From Takakia lepidozioides (lineage: Eukaryota; Streptophyta; Takakiopsida; Takakiales; Takakiaceae), in NCBI GenBank assembly GCA_030704615.1, contig CM060731.1, positions 31,310,001 to 31,374,000 of the forward strand: a stretch of DNA of 64,000 nt, written 5' to 3'. The number at the start of each line of letters is the position of its first letter. The first letter of the stretch is position 1. Positions 10,703-23,460 of the stretch are shown piece after piece. The notes under the pieces are model-generated. The model worked only from the letters and a program-made list of their open reading frames with translations, was not told the DNA's origin and did not search any database. The translations under genes and the position numbers were made by a program.

Positions 10703-11160
10703 CCCATTGATGACGCGGTCAATGTCTATTGATGGCATATCCAAACGCGCCAATATGTCTTGCTCGTTGGTGATTGGCCTCGGGTCTTGAAGCACACCGC
10801 GTACACTGTTGAGAGTCCTCAACCCCATTCTTTCCAGCAACTTCGCTATTTGCCACCGTTGCACATGAACAATGTCCTGCAGGTCCTTGATGTGTTGTTC
10901 CTGTGCGGCCAACTGTTCCTCCAACAGAGAGCGTACCTCACCCCCCTCCAGATCAGACGTTGAAGGCCCGGCTGCGGAGACCTGTTACTGCGTATATTGT
11001 GGAGGTCGGTCCCCCTGCACCTCCCACACCACCACTGCGTCTGCATTTCCTCCTTCTTCCACCTCGTCGTTTCCATCCAACCGTATGATGTCCTGCCCTT
11101 GACGTATATACAAGTCTGGGATATCAGAGAACATGTATAGTCTAGTACGCTGTCTCGCAG
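10695..11160 (-). pseudogene. coiled-coil ORF remnant ending at the CACTA terminus
   Basis: A minus-strand frame from about 11160 (possible acceptor GCGAG) reads LYIRQGQDIIRLDGNDEVEE, an acidic linker with one in-frame TAA near 10985, then GPSTSDLEGGEVRSLLEEQL and a coiled-coil-like helix (AAQEQHIKDLQDIV), ending DIDRVINGH and TAG. The C-terminal coiled coil resembles the ends of plant Ptta/En/Spm-type (Transposase_24) proteins, but no diagnostic core is visible, so identity is open. Its TAG stop lies inside the CACTAG terminus of the neighbouring element, so the stop appears to have been supplied by the insertion. Confidence 0.45.
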
Positions 11161-11860
11161 TGGCAGTTTGTCAATCCACTGGTCGCAATAAAATCAACTC
11201 TGTATACAACATGGCCACAAATAAATACGGGACCTTGTTGTTGACGAGCGGTTGACCCCACAATGTTGTATGTACCTCCTCTGCCCTGTGGCGGAAATGC
11301 GGGTTGGCGCAGGAATGCAAGCTAGTTTGATTTTGTTTGGTTTGTGGCTCATGCCTATCTCTGGGCCACAAACGATTTCTGTGACACCAGTCCACAAATT
11401 TCATGCAGTGACCAAGCGACCACCGCTGCCCCAACCTCTAAACTTCTCAACCTGGTTCCGCAAGAATGTTGGGGTCACTGTATATGTCCCAACGAAGTTC
11501 GCGCCTGGCCCCTTTCGGTTTTTTTTGGGAGGTCCAGAAGTGAGTGGGGACGAAGATTTTGTACTGGGCATGAGAACATACCATCGTTGTCGTGCCAGAC
11601 GGAACTAGGTACAGCTATAACTTCTGTCACATGATGTGTAGGATGTTTCCATAGATATCCATGTTTCAGTGGGTACATGCATACGTGTACGGAAATAAAA
11701 ATGGTGGAATATGTGTACCCAAGAAAGGGTTTGGTGGTTGTGTGTGTGTTTGTGTTTCGTCATTACCTGTACATTGTTGATTTCCTATTATGGTTTCGAA
11801 AGCCACAAAGGCCAGGTGCAGCTCCCAACATTCATCGTCCCCTTCACAATTTTCATTTTG
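11161..11860. other. possible upstream part of the coiled-coil ORF; no clear gene
   Basis: Minus-strand frames such as the one at 11171-11434 (with VPYLFVAMLYTELILL) look protein-like but cannot be joined or identified. A plus-strand ORF at 11252-11608 overlaps them. At most one is real. Confidence 0.3.
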
Positions 11861-11861
11861 T

Positions 11862-12700
11862 ACCCTACTAACACACACTAAGTTGTAGCGAGTGCGAGTC
11901 TTCCGGCATGTATGCTCACCATTTCTGCCTAAACCCTCATCGGAAACCCTAAACAAAACCCTAAACAAAACCCTACGCCATTGTTACGTCTAAACCCTTA
12001 CCCTTCCCCTGCAAATGGGAATGAAGTATCCATACCATAACCATATGTATCTTAATACCAGGTTCCAAGGACGAATCCTCAATCTAAGTACTTCTCTGGC
12101 CCAATGACTCTTCCATGATATTTGTTTTTCCATTTTTATTTTTATTTTTATCCTACTAACACACACCAAGTTCTAGCGAGTCTTCTATATTTGTTTGTCC
12201 ATTTGTACCGTAAACCCAAACCGAAAACCCTACCTTTACTATCACCCCTAAACCATTAATCTTACCATAAACCAATAACTTTAGTGTACTACCCTAGTTA
12301 CACTCCAAACCTTATTGTACTACCATGTTACATCTTCTCAATGTTTCATGCTCTTTTAATATTTTCTTTTGTTGGATAAGGTATGATAGAATGATTATAG
12401 GGATATCAAATTCCTCAACCATTTCTTAATTCTACCGAGTGTGAGTCCATCATTGTTTGTCCTTTTGTACCCTAAATCCAAACCCTAAACCCTTACCCTT
12501 ACTGTAAACCCAAACCTTATTGTACTTCCCTAGTACCTCTTCCGAATGTTTCATGCTATTCTAATATTTTACTGCCCTTGTCACATCCAAAACATGATTA
12601 ATTCCAATGGCGTGGTATGTGAACATTGTGCTTGATATGATGATTCAATCAATAAAATTACTAGCAAGTTGTATCGAGTATAGTAGAGTAGGAGTCTGGC
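11862..12700 (+). repeat. diverged tandem repeat (about 280 bp) with telomere-like blocks
   Basis: Units begin near 11862, 12147, 12428 and 12665, each with a version of CTACTAACACACAC.AAGTT.TAGCGAGT, then TTTGTCCATTTGTACC and a CCCTAAACC-rich block, and ending in TTTCATGCTCTTTTAATATT. The CCCTAAA words match the plant telomere repeat but are degenerate, so this looks like an old subtelomere-type or satellite array. Confidence 0.7.
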
Positions 12701-13190
12701 CCATGTTCAATGCGACCCATTTGTTTATCGTGATCCTGCAATGGAATATTACATTATTCGACTTCCAAGTGGACATTCAATGAATTGTTCAATATTGCTA
12801 CTTCACATTGAGCACTTCAATGTCAAATGGACCTCTTACATGACACATTTTGAAACAAGTATGACATCACCTGTAATTTCACAAAGTTCAATCACACATT
12901 ACACCATGATATTATTAATATTTCAATTAATTTTAATGTAAATATATATTAAGTTTAGTCTGGATATAAGCCAAAAGTCCAGAATTAATTAAAATAGTGT
13001 TTGAGGAGGATTCCTCAAATTAGACCACGTGAACCTTAAGCCAGATTGAGAGTCTGAAAAAATATCCACGAAACCCACTGAGAAGCAAAGCATATCCCAT
13101 GCAATTTGTTCCTCGTCTCACAAGGATTGAGAGGTATGCACCAACCTTGTTTAAAGCTCCATCTTTCTCTTCATAGGTAATTCTTTTCTT
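12701..13190. other. AT-rich intergenic, no recognised gene
   Basis: Only a 66-codon ORF at 12741 without recognisable features; the remainder is non-coding in appearance. Confidence 0.45.
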
Positions 13191-13193
13191 TAG

Positions 13194-13392
13194 CACTTGA
13201 GCAGGTAGCCCTGTGGTTGGGTGTTTGTGCCTTGCCTGTGCATGACCTAGATGATCCTGGGTTCAATCCTTCAATATGTGCCTTCAGACCGTCCATTGGG
13301 CCCTCAATGGCATGTGTGTTGAGGAATAGGCTATGTAAATTCACTGGACGTTAAAGAATCTTTATCTTTATCTTTATCTTTTCCTTTTCTCC
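13194..13392 (+). repeat. tRNA-derived SINE (family 2)
   Basis: An A-box-like word, TAGCCCTGTGG, is followed about 45 bp later by a B box, GGGTTCAATCC (13259-13269). About 90 bp of body follow, and the element ends in a (TCTTTA)n tail at about 13358-13385. The plus orientation and simple-repeat tail are typical of plant SINEs. Confidence 0.65.
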
Positions 13393-13442
13393 TCGTACAG
13401 CCTAAAGTAAACTTAGCTAAAATCAATATATGAATCGAGACG

Positions 13443-13472
13443 TTTGTTTTGTTTTGTTTTGTTTTGTTTGTA
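13443..13472 (+). repeat. (TTTTG)n microsatellite
   Basis: About five TTTTG units in a row. Confidence 0.9.
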
Positions 13473-13589
13473 GCGTCGTTAATGAGATTCTCCCAAACCG
13501 CGGGGCCTGGCCCTTGGTGCCGTTGGAAAGCCCTCGATGAGGAGGGGTGCCCCGGCTTGGTCTCATGATTTTTGGACTTGCGGTGTGGA

Positions 13590-13800
13590 AGATGTGGAGT
13601 TTCAAGTGCTTCGGGTCGCTGAAAAGTCGTGAAAAATAGCAAATGGGTTTTTTTGGAGCAGTGATTGGCCTCTCACGTGGCATGTTAGGAATTTCAAGTC
13701 CTTTTGGTGGCTGGAAATTCGTGAAAATAGCAAAGTGGATATATCAATATATGAAGCCTCGATAGGGGATATTGCAAAAATAGCAAAGTGGGCTTTGGGA
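13590..13800 (+). repeat. short tandem repeat, unit about 90 bp
   Basis: TTTCAAGTGCTTCGGGTCGC...CGTGAAAAATAGCAAATGG near 13597 recurs near 13690 as TTTCAAGTCCTTTTGGTGGC...CGTGAAAATAGCAAAGTGG. A third partial copy ends near 13790. Confidence 0.6.
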
Positions 13801-14341
13801 TTGCACTTGGACTTAGGTGACATTGGACACTGGAGGTCGCACTTGGGCCTCTACATAGGAGACGCACATGGATACATAGGATATTCCACTTAGGCTTAGA
13901 TTTCAATTCTTCACACATGGGCCAATGGCACATGCTACCCTAGATGTCTCAAACACTAGGGTCTTTGGATACATAGGGGATTGCATAGGGGATTGCACTT
14001 GGACTTAGATGACATTGGACATTGGAGGTCGCACTTGGGCCTCTACATGGGAGAAGCACTTGGATACATAGGAGATTGCACTTGGGCTTAGATTTCAATT
14101 CTTCACACGTGGGCCTTGACATAGGTGACGCACTTCAATACATAGGGGATTGCACTGGACTTAAATGACACTGGACACTTGGGCCAACTGCAAAGGCTAC
14201 CCTAGAGGTCGTACTTCTTCGATATATTATTCTTCACACATGGGCCTCAACACAAGAGACGCTCTCCAATACATATGGGATTGCACTTGGACTTAGATGA
14301 CACTAGACACTTGGGCCAAGGGCACAGGCTACCCTATTACT
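13793..14341 (+). repeat. tandem repeat array, unit 130-185 bp
   Basis: Four diverged units start at about 13793, 13978, 14148 and 14278 with GGGATTGCACTTGGACTTAG. They contain GACA(C/T)TGGACA, TCGCACTTGGGCC and ATTCTTCACACATGGGCC, with spacer-length changes between units. Confidence 0.8.
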
Positions 14342-14367
14342 GTTATATGTACCCGTGACCCAAACAT

Positions 14368-17262
14368 TTGATAACAATTTGTCACTCTTAATCAATTTCT
14401 TGCTACTACACTATAATTGCGGTCACCAGTTTAATTGATGATACATATTTTTTAACTGAAAAAAGGGAAATTACCTAGGAGCGACCTCTCACAAATTAGC
14501 ATGTGGCCCACCTGCCTATGATTGCATGCCATGTAAAAATGGCTATTGCATGTAAAGCCATTTGCCCTGCGCCAATGAGGCCAAGCTTTTAGAATGGCAT
14601 AAAGCTTGTAGAATGTGGTGTGAGCTGCAGGGTGTGAGCTGGCTTGATAGTTATTATGAGAGAGTTAGCTAGAGAGGCGCGGCTGTAGGGAAGAGAGCTC
14701 AAGAGGTAAGGAGAGGCACAGCTATGCCACCAAGAGGAGGGTGTGAAGGCCTCACAACCCCTATATAGATTTATACAGGGCGTCCTTTTTTTGCTCCAAA
14801 TTGCTTCCTCCATGAATTTGGGTCTACTTGATTTAGGCGTTCCATGGCTATGGACTGAAATGTTTAAGGTTCAAAAGGTTGACAGGACCTTGTGCCTTTT
14901 TCCATGACATTTTTTTGTACATGTCGATTGTCAATGTTGCATTCTTGCCAATGATTAAGTCAACGTACTTGAACAAGTTTTCACGTAGATAGAAAGATTG
15001 CCCAAATGAGTCTCAATGGTGAGGCCCTCAGAGTACTGAGATGCAAAGCAATAGCTTGAAGTTGAAAAAATGGTTTGTTTTGACACTTTTCACAGATAGA
15101 CAGAGAGTAGCAAACAATTTTCTAGTATAAATCCATGCCACACATGTTTAGATGAACTTCATGAATACAACGTCAGTTACTGCAGTTGAGTTGCTACTTT
15201 GATTACCGTTTTCTTCCAGATGCAAATCAATCAACTTATTTACCCCTCTCTCACAAACGAATCTTTTCACAAATGAATAAAAGCAATGATAGAGCTGCAA
15301 TCCCTCATAATGTCAATTCCATACCAGAGGTCTAACAGTAGTCACAAGCCTCATCATGACATCACCATATACAAGCAAACCCAAGACCTTGAACCTTCAT
15401 TGACATGCGAGAAAATCCAGTCCATGCAAAACACACTCAATAGAACTGTTACCCTGGACTAATGTATGTCATTATCGTGAATCTGACAATTTTTAGCTCT
15501 TCAGCGATAGGCCTCCATTACACTGGAAGGTCAAGCAAAGCAAATCAACCTATGCAAGACACCACGTGGACAAACCATATAACGCACAAAACCATCATGC
15601 CATACACACGGGACAAAAAATCTCTTCAATCACACTGGAAATGTAGCAAAAGCATGAACACTAGCCCGTGCTGCTGGCATACTCACTGTTTATTAGAGGT
15701 CTGTGATTCCTAAAGAAGATTCCGCTTCATCAACTCTACATGCACATTTCATGCCCTCAGTTCACTAGCCTCGTTCTAAAGCCATAGACAATGTTCCCAC
15801 ATTACCACCCACAAGAGCATGCCTGCCATCTGGACCACTCCGCATCTCCCACCCAACCAGCCACAACAGAGAGACAAACCTCGCAAGTTCCCCAACCCAA
15901 CCCTGATCCAAAACCCCTCCCCACAGCCCCTCCATTCCCATACCACAAACCATGTGCAATGAGGTGATATTATTGGCTAGGTCAAAATCCGTCATTCAAT
16001 CTTAAGACGAGACTCTCTAATTTGCAAATAGATTTAGTACTACCACCAGTGTTTGCATGTAATTGTTAAGCTCAAATGATAGGAATCTCCACCACTATGA
16101 GAGGCTCTCAAGAAGCAACTTAATATCAGAAGGGCATCATAATTCTTGGTTGGAAGCTGGTAACTCTAGAGAGGAAGAACATGTGATTTGAAGCCTACCT
16201 CTGTAACTAAGAGATCACTTTTGGGCCCTCTGGCATTCTGCATGCCTGTTCAAATGAATGTCTTCATCACTCAGGTATGTAAACACCTCCTGTCTCCATT
16301 CAAAGCCAGATAAGTAGAAGAGTGTCAGTGTCATTACGAAATCCATTACTGGCCAAAAATATTGTCCCCAAAGGACCCCAATAAGGCCAGTAAGCCCCAT
16401 AAAGTGTAAAGATATGGCCAGGCGCCTCTGTGCCCTTGAAATTGGACCTGATATGCACACCAGCTAAACAACCTGGCCTAAGTCCTTAAAAAGCACAACA
16501 AAACAACTCGATAGTTGCATGTCTCGCCTCTACACTGCAACAGGATTACAGCAGCAAAAATCCAGAGGCAAAAATATTTAGAGGTCCTGTCAGCAAGATG
16601 TGGTGAGTGTCAATGTTAGGTGTGGATAGGTGCCTTTGCATTTTACCTCTAAGCTTTTCACAAAGATAGCCTCGAAAATGTAGTAATGCAAGCCCCTCCA
16701 ACAGCTCTCACTTGTTCAAATCTCTTCATTCCTGACGTCGACAATTGACTGGAAACCTGGGCCAACATGATGAATCTCTCATCAGTCTATGCGATGCCAC
16801 CAGAAATTTTCCGGCTTCTGCGACCTGAAGCAAGAAATTCGTCATAACAATAAATGGGAATTTCAGATAAAAAGCTGTCATTGCCACTACTGACCAGAGC
16901 AGACTTTGAACCCCAAAGCATCGCCACATCCTTAAGGTGAGGAGCCAGCGTTGATAAAATATCTGGGTTGTCAACTACGAGTGCCAACACTGCCTTCCAC
17001 AAAAGCTCTATCGGCAGCCTTCTGTGACACATCCTTCATGTCATAGTTCTTCGTTGAAAACTGTTAATTAGTAGCTCAACTGGACGCAGATGTGATTTGA
17101 CGTTACCTCATTTATGGGCCCTGTTGCGGCGAAAGCAGTGGTGGAGAAAATCTGGAAGGCAAAATCGAGGAGATGGGGCAGACAAGGAAGATGGTGAGGA
17201 CAGCTCCTGCTGCGATGATAGTGATCAAAACAAAGACGAAGACAGTGACGAAGGTGGTGATT
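14368..17262 (+). repeat. 2.9-kb dispersed repeat, copy A
   Basis: Nearly the whole span recurs in the same orientation at 31272-33888, with many small indels. Matches run from GATAACAATTTGTCAC at the left to GACAGTGACGAAGGTGGTGA at the right. It contains gene-like minus-strand pieces: 16726-17032 with VVDNPDILSTLAPHLKDVAM, 16215-16460, and 15765-15995. It also has a plus-strand acidic stretch near 17200. None can be joined into one frame. It could be a non-autonomous transposon that picked up exons or a duplicated gene; I do not recognise the protein. Confidence 0.8.
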
Positions 17263-17424
17263 CACCAACAAAATAAATCAAGAATCTAAATTTTCCTATA
17301 TTGTGTTGAGGAAAACTGGATGACATCCTCGTTGACTAGGTGTCACTTGAATCAAAGAACTTACCTCTAATAACACTACCTTATATGAGCTATGAACGTT
17401 TGTAACAAGACTGTCATCCAAATT

Positions 17425-17705
17425 TAACCACATCCATTGGTCCTACTAGGGCTGGAGGATGAAATACCCCATGTATATCTCTCATGGATGTGGCCTCAAC
17501 TTAGAGCAATGTACAAGTGTTAGTATTTATGTACGGAAGCCCAAAAAGGCCATACTCGTATACTACCCCGAAATATGGAATATTCTTGAGCCCGGGCTTA
17601 AGAAAAGCCGGGGACAAGATTCTCTTGCCTGTGGTGTTGGTTGAAGAACATGACGCATGTCTAATGTACCCTAAGTAACCCTAGTTGACCAAGGGTCTAA
17701 GTATA
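17425..17705 (+). repeat. CCCGGGC-type repeat, copy 1 (inverted relative to copy 2)
   Basis: It contains ACGGAAGCCCAAAAAGGCCA, CCCGGGCTTAAG and TAACCCTAGTTGACC. Each occurs in reverse complement, in mirrored order, at about 26990-27310. Together they form a diverged inverted pair around the intervening 9.3 kb. Confidence 0.7.
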
Positions 17706-18517
17706 TACCATGTATTTAACTTGTATGTCTTTAAAATACAAATAACTCATATGTACCTAGTAGTTGTACCTCATAGCAGGAGCACGATGGCTGGAGCTTG
17801 GAGTGCCCGAGCTTTCTCCAGTCAGGTTTTGTGGAGAGTCAGAGTAAGATTTTGGTTTTCTCCATCTATTGACAATGTTAGTATTCAACACAGGTGACTC
17901 CAAAGACTGTTGCTGATTCGGGAGGTTGGGCATGTATGTCAACTGAAGGCATCATTGAGGTGATTTGCAATTAAAATCCAGTACCTTGCTCTTGACCAGC
18001 TTTTTATCTGGAGATGTTTCTATCCATCATCACTAGCATGCACGCTTTCTCAATAAGATAAGGTCCTTGCAGACGAGATGGAGATGACATAGTGTGGACT
18101 AAGGATCCCATGTTTTCCATCCTACCCTTGAGATTCTGGTAATTCGCCAATTGGTACTCCTACGGATGGCAAACCTAGTGGTAAGCCAAGCCCTTAGGTG
18201 TATGCAAGAGTGCCACGTCAGTCAGATCTGGCTTTGTGTGCAGTGATGTGAACAAAGGATATGGCACGATTAGGCATTAATGGGTCAGGTTCTTTGCATG
18301 CAGGCTTTTGATCGCCTTGTGTAAAATGAGGATGCATTGAAAAGCTGAACCCAGACCACCACAAACAATTCGCATGAAAAAGGTTGGGCACCTTGAAAAC
18401 TCCTATGGGCCTTTGGGTGCCAGGTGGGGGGGGGGGGGGGGTTGTCTTAAAATTCCGCTCATTGATGTATATCATTGATAACAGGAAGCAATCTTTTTGT
18501 CTTTCTAAGGGACCAGA
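17706..18517. other. intergenic, no recognised gene
   Basis: Short ORFs only. A run of about 17 G occurs near 18425-18440. Confidence 0.45.
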
Positions 18518-18519
18518 AA

Positions 18520-19766
18520 CTACCTTGGTAAGGGGCTCACTCCGGTAGTATGATACAAACAATTAGTTCGGGCTTTCCAGATATCGTCTAGGAAGCCCTT
18601 CAAACAAGCATCAATCTGCTGTGTGTGAGCAGCCCAAGAGTTAGACTCCGACAGGGCCAGGGCTTTAGGCTCAGCCTCAAGATTTTGGAAGTTGGCAAAC
18701 AGACGTGCCAAGACATAGTCCTGAAGAGGGTCACTCTGTGGTGAGAATATCCCGGACACTATCAGAAAATGGATATTGTCTTCAGGTTGTCCACACATCG
18801 GGTGATTACAACATTCTCTTCCTCTCTGCATCTGTTTATTGTTCAAGGGTAGGGTCCCGCCCTCAGTTAAAATTTCAGTCCAGTGCCAAGGGTAGGTATG
18901 CCCTTGAGATCATCCTTAAGGTCCGCCCATGTCACAGACTGGAAACAAGTTCAGGGAAGTTTTATGCCTAACTTCATTTTCATCGGACAGTCTTTGGGCA
19001 TCAGACATGGCTTTGGACACACCCCCCTCCAGGTCAGCTTCATCTAGTAGGGTCAATTCATCAGGACTGATATTCAGATACTTGAAAATCTCATCCATCT
19101 TTTCCCGCCAAGACTTGGCCTGTTTAACAGGACTGTCTTGCTTCCAATAAATAGATTCAATTACCTTAGGGTTTCTGGTATTAGGCATGCGATTCAACCG
19201 ACCCCACCATCTGACCTTGAATTCATCACATCGAGAGCTTAAGAGAGGTACGCCAGATGCACCCCGAACAGCCACATTAGCTGTTCTAGAACAAGCCGAC
19301 ATGCTTTCTTTGAGCACTGCGGCCTGAATGGATTCTAGGGATTTAGTATAGACGGAGTTGTCAACCCACACAGCAGATGCATGCTCCAAGGCCGACCTTA
19401 TAACATTACAAAAATCAGCACAGGGTGAGTGTTGAGAGGCCCAGTCTCAAGCCTGTCGAAGATTAGCGAATGTACTCATCAGACGTTGCTTGCCTACGCC
19501 TTGTGGCCATAGACTCCATGCCCAGTTTGCGCGAAACAAAAGGGAACAGGCACTACCTTTGTGAGGGGGTCACTAGAGAGAGGGGAAAAGAGGAGTGAAG
19601 AACTGCACCAATGGTGTAAAATTTTCCTTGAAGTATAGCCCAGCTTGAAAACTATCCAGAGTTGGCTAAAAAAACCTATGAAAGTACCTTCAAAGCAAAT
19701 ATTTTCGCCGTCACGATCACAGTCCAGCCATAGCACCAAATAGTCACATCCACCAAATAGCATCAA
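18520..19766 (-). pseudogene. LINE 3'-end fragment (family 1, copy 1)
   Basis: Minus-strand frames at 18916-19389 and 18520-18846 encode the C-terminal part of a non-LTR retrotransposon protein. Visible are EHASAVWVDN, VKESM-type helical text, RWWGRLNRMPNTR, then a zinc-knuckle pattern (CGQPEDNIHFLI, last Cys lost) and HTQQIDACLKGFLDDIWKAR. They match the LINE at 44069-47212 piece by piece. This copy keeps about 75 residues (YWKQDSP...DEADLEGG) that the other copy has lost. The reverse transcriptase domain is absent, as expected of a 5'-truncated insertion. Further fragments of the tail continue to about 19766. Confidence 0.75.
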
Positions 19767-19769
19767 TAT

Positions 19770-20234
19770 CTACCTATCTATCTGGAAATTCCTTATTTGA
19801 CAAGTGACTTCATGGCCTGCAGTGACTCTTCTATTTTGAAACAAGAAAAGCTGATGGTACAATAAAAATGATACAAATCCAGTGGCAGGAAACCAAATCT
19901 TTCTATCTTTCAGGAAGCAATCAACTGGATAAGGCCAACTGGCAGAAGAATTGAGTGTGGGAGAAAGGGTTGATAAGCCAAAAAACCACCAAAAATTGCA
20001 TAGATTATTCAAGCATGGACAGACTGTGGTCGGAGCTGTGAAAGAAAACGCTGGCCCACAGATTCATGTAGATGAGTATAAACAGTAAATGCACTGATGT
20101 AAATGTATGATCTTGCCTGTTTCAAATCCTAACAATTCCACCTCCCATTGCACCGAAGCCCTTTCTGGAACAACTTCTGGCCTGCACCCAATCAATTTGT
20201 TTCCAGTTACAATCATGGAGCAAAAGATAGCACG
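19770..20234. other. intergenic flank of the gypsy element
   Basis: No recognised gene; this is the left target-site flank of the retrotransposon, ending in GCACG. Confidence 0.5.
20230..20234 (+). repeat. target site duplication, left
   Basis: GCACG directly before the 5' LTR; GCATG (26423-26427) directly follows the 3' LTR, differing at one base. Confidence 0.6.
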
Positions 20235-20889
20235 TGTCACGGATATAGCCCAGAGGGAACTTACCAGGAGTAAATACCAGAAGTTACCAAGTTACTATGT
20301 TACCGGAAGTTATCATGACTTACCATAATTTACCATGATCTACCATGATTTACCATTACTTACCAAGTTACCGGGAGTTTATCAAATTATCAAGAGTAAC
20401 TTGGGAAACTGCTCAGGAAGCTTCCTTTGGAGGAAACTTCTCCATCAAGATACCTCTTTTCTTTAAGAAAGCTTCTCCATCAATAAACCTTTGTTTAATC
20501 TTGGAAACTTCTCTAGCAAGAAACCTCCATAAGGGAAGCTTCTTAGGGAAGTTTCTTAGTAGCCAGTATATATAGGAGGCGAGACTGGACACTCTTCAGT
20601 CTCGCCAACACCAGTTCAAGCTACTATTGTTTCTTGTTTCCAGTTCCCAGTACTCTAGCCCAGTTTCCAGTATCTGGTACTCCAGTCCAGTTTCCAGCAG
20701 TCCAGTTTCCAGCATTCCAGTATTCAAGTCATGTTCCAATATCTTGTACTCTTGTTCATTGTTATAAAAATCGTCTTGATTCCTATTTACTCATCGTGTA
20801 TACGGCCACACCGACCTTGACTTCTTGTCTAGTCTTGTACCTCTAGTCTGATCTCTTGTTTGTGTTCAGTCATATTCTCGTCTTTGACA
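20235..20889 (+). repeat. 5' LTR of the gypsy element
   Basis: It starts TGTCACGG and ends TTTGACA. U3 holds degenerate TTACCATGATT repeats (20277-20385). A TATATATA box lies near 20568-20575, and GGCGAGACT...AGTCTCGCC forms a potential hairpin just downstream. Then come CCAGTTTCC repeats. It is 21 bp longer than the 3' LTR, mainly from an extra CCAGTTTCC-type unit. Confidence 0.9.
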
Positions 20890-20927
20890 GTTTGGTGAGA
20901 TTAAAGTTTGTTCATTAGTTAGTTAAG

Positions 20928-21900
20928 ATGGAAGGCACATTTGCGGAAATGGTCGCCACATTGCAGAGTCTTCAGCTCCAGATGCAAGAACTTCGTGCCT
21001 CTATTGCCCAACTACAAGCTGATCAGTCTCAAGATCTTGGCAACGCTCTCAACAATTTGCAACAACAAATTTCAGAGTTGAAGGAGTCAAACAATGGATC
21101 TTCAACCTTACGAGTCTCTACTACAAAAAATCCTACTGCAATGGTTCCTCCAAATCTTCAACAGATTACAAAGGAATCAAAGGTCAGCATGCCCAAAAAA
21201 TTTGATGGGACGAGATCATGATTTCGCGGTTTTGGTCAACAAGTACGATTGTTCCTACGACTACATCTACAACGCTACCCTGATTAAGGTATTTAAGTGG
21301 GATTTGTGGCACCCTTAGGCATTGTCCTATCTTGGTTTGCACCGCTATTAGAGAAAAATTCGCATTTACTATACAATTTTGAAGCGTTCATGTCCGAGTT
21401 CACTGCAACGTTTGGAGAGAATGATAGAGAGAGAGTTACAGAGACAAAGATGCGAAATCTTCGACAAGGAGCACGTCCAGCTTCCGTTTATGTTGCCGAA
21501 TTTTGACAACGTGCGACCTCGACTGGAATGAGAAGAGTCATATTAGTCAGTTTCGATGTGGCCTAAAAGATGATGTAAAAGATTTGTTGCTGACAATGCC
21601 AAATGTGAGTACACTGAGCGAATCCATCACCCAAGTCATTGCATGCGATAATCGTTTGTTCGAAAGACGTCAAGAGAAGCGATCTGGATGGTCGACGATG
21701 CACCATGCCGCTGCTACTACGGCACCAAACACAACGATCCATCAGACATCCGGTAATGATCATATGCAGATTGATGCTGTCCGATTCAAGCCATTGTTCC
21801 CACAAGAAAATTAAAGACGACGCTCAAATGGATTATGTCTTTATTGCGGAGAAGATGATCACATAGCATTAAACTGCCCCAACAAGAGAAGATTCAAAGC
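20928..21900 (+). pseudogene. gag of the gypsy element
   Basis: It begins with an ATG frame of 97 codons rich in Gln and Leu (likely coiled coil) ending MPKKFDGT, a typical gag start. Capsid segments then continue in other frames: 21297-21506 with FMSEFTATFGENDRE, and 21503-21814. A zinc knuckle of the CX2CX4HX4C type, CLYCGEDDHIALNC, lies near 21835-21880. At least three frame changes or stops break it. Confidence 0.85.
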
Positions 21901-21969
21901 TCGTGGCACAACTCAAGTGTTCGATACGAGGAGGTCGGAAAACGAAGATGTCCAGTCACAGTAGGGACC

Positions 21970-22365
21970 ATGCGGCTGGACACCCAAAATTCCTCACCAA
22001 AAAAAGGTTTTTTTCTACCTCCAGACCCTGTACCTTGTTTCACAGTTCCATTAAAGATCAGGATGCAAAATCGAGATATTTCCGTAGAAGCACTTTTGTA
22101 CTTGGGCGCTTCAGCGTGTTTTATTGACAAAGACTTTGCGAAGCAACACAATTTAATTCTCGTAAGAAAGAAATTATCGGCCCTTGTTGAAGTCATCGAT
22201 GGACGACCGTTAGCATCAGGAAATATTGACCATGAAACTCGACCCCTTGAAGTGAAGCTTAAAAATCAAGCATCACAGATTATTTTCAATGTCATCCAGT
22301 CTCCAACAAATCATGTGATCCTTGGACTTCTCTGGTTTGTACTTCATAATCCTGACAACGACTGA
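21970..22365 (+). pseudogene. aspartic protease region of the gypsy element
   Basis: An open frame of 131 codons contains the retroviral-type protease segment. The active-site triad region reads LYLGAS where the family has (L/V)DSGAS or DTGAS, so the catalytic Asp is lost. Downstream NHVILGLLWFVLHNPD matches the conserved flap-distal segment (VILG..W...HNP). Confidence 0.8.
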
Positions 22366-22639
22366 CGATCACGAAAAATTTCGGCAAGACAAAAATGCAA
22401 AAGTACCAAAGGTGTTCAACCCCTGTTTCTTGGAGCTAGAGTCTTCATGAGAACTACGAAGAAAGACGCGACATTTGCACTTTATGCGACTCCGATCTAA
22501 ACCACAACAGAGGGTACTTTGGTATGTATTGAGGGTACCCACTCAATATCAAGGATGTCTTCGAGAAGAAAAATGCTGACATGCTGCCAGATCTTCGACC
22601 TTATGATTGTGCAATTGAGTTCCAAGAAGGAGCTCAACC

Positions 22640-23439
<800 letters not shown>

Positions 23440-23460
<21 letters not shown>

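Noticed and set aside
11252-11608. 118-codon plus-strand ORF
   Set aside because: No known domain, and the opposite strand has better protein-like text continuing into the coiled-coil ORF.
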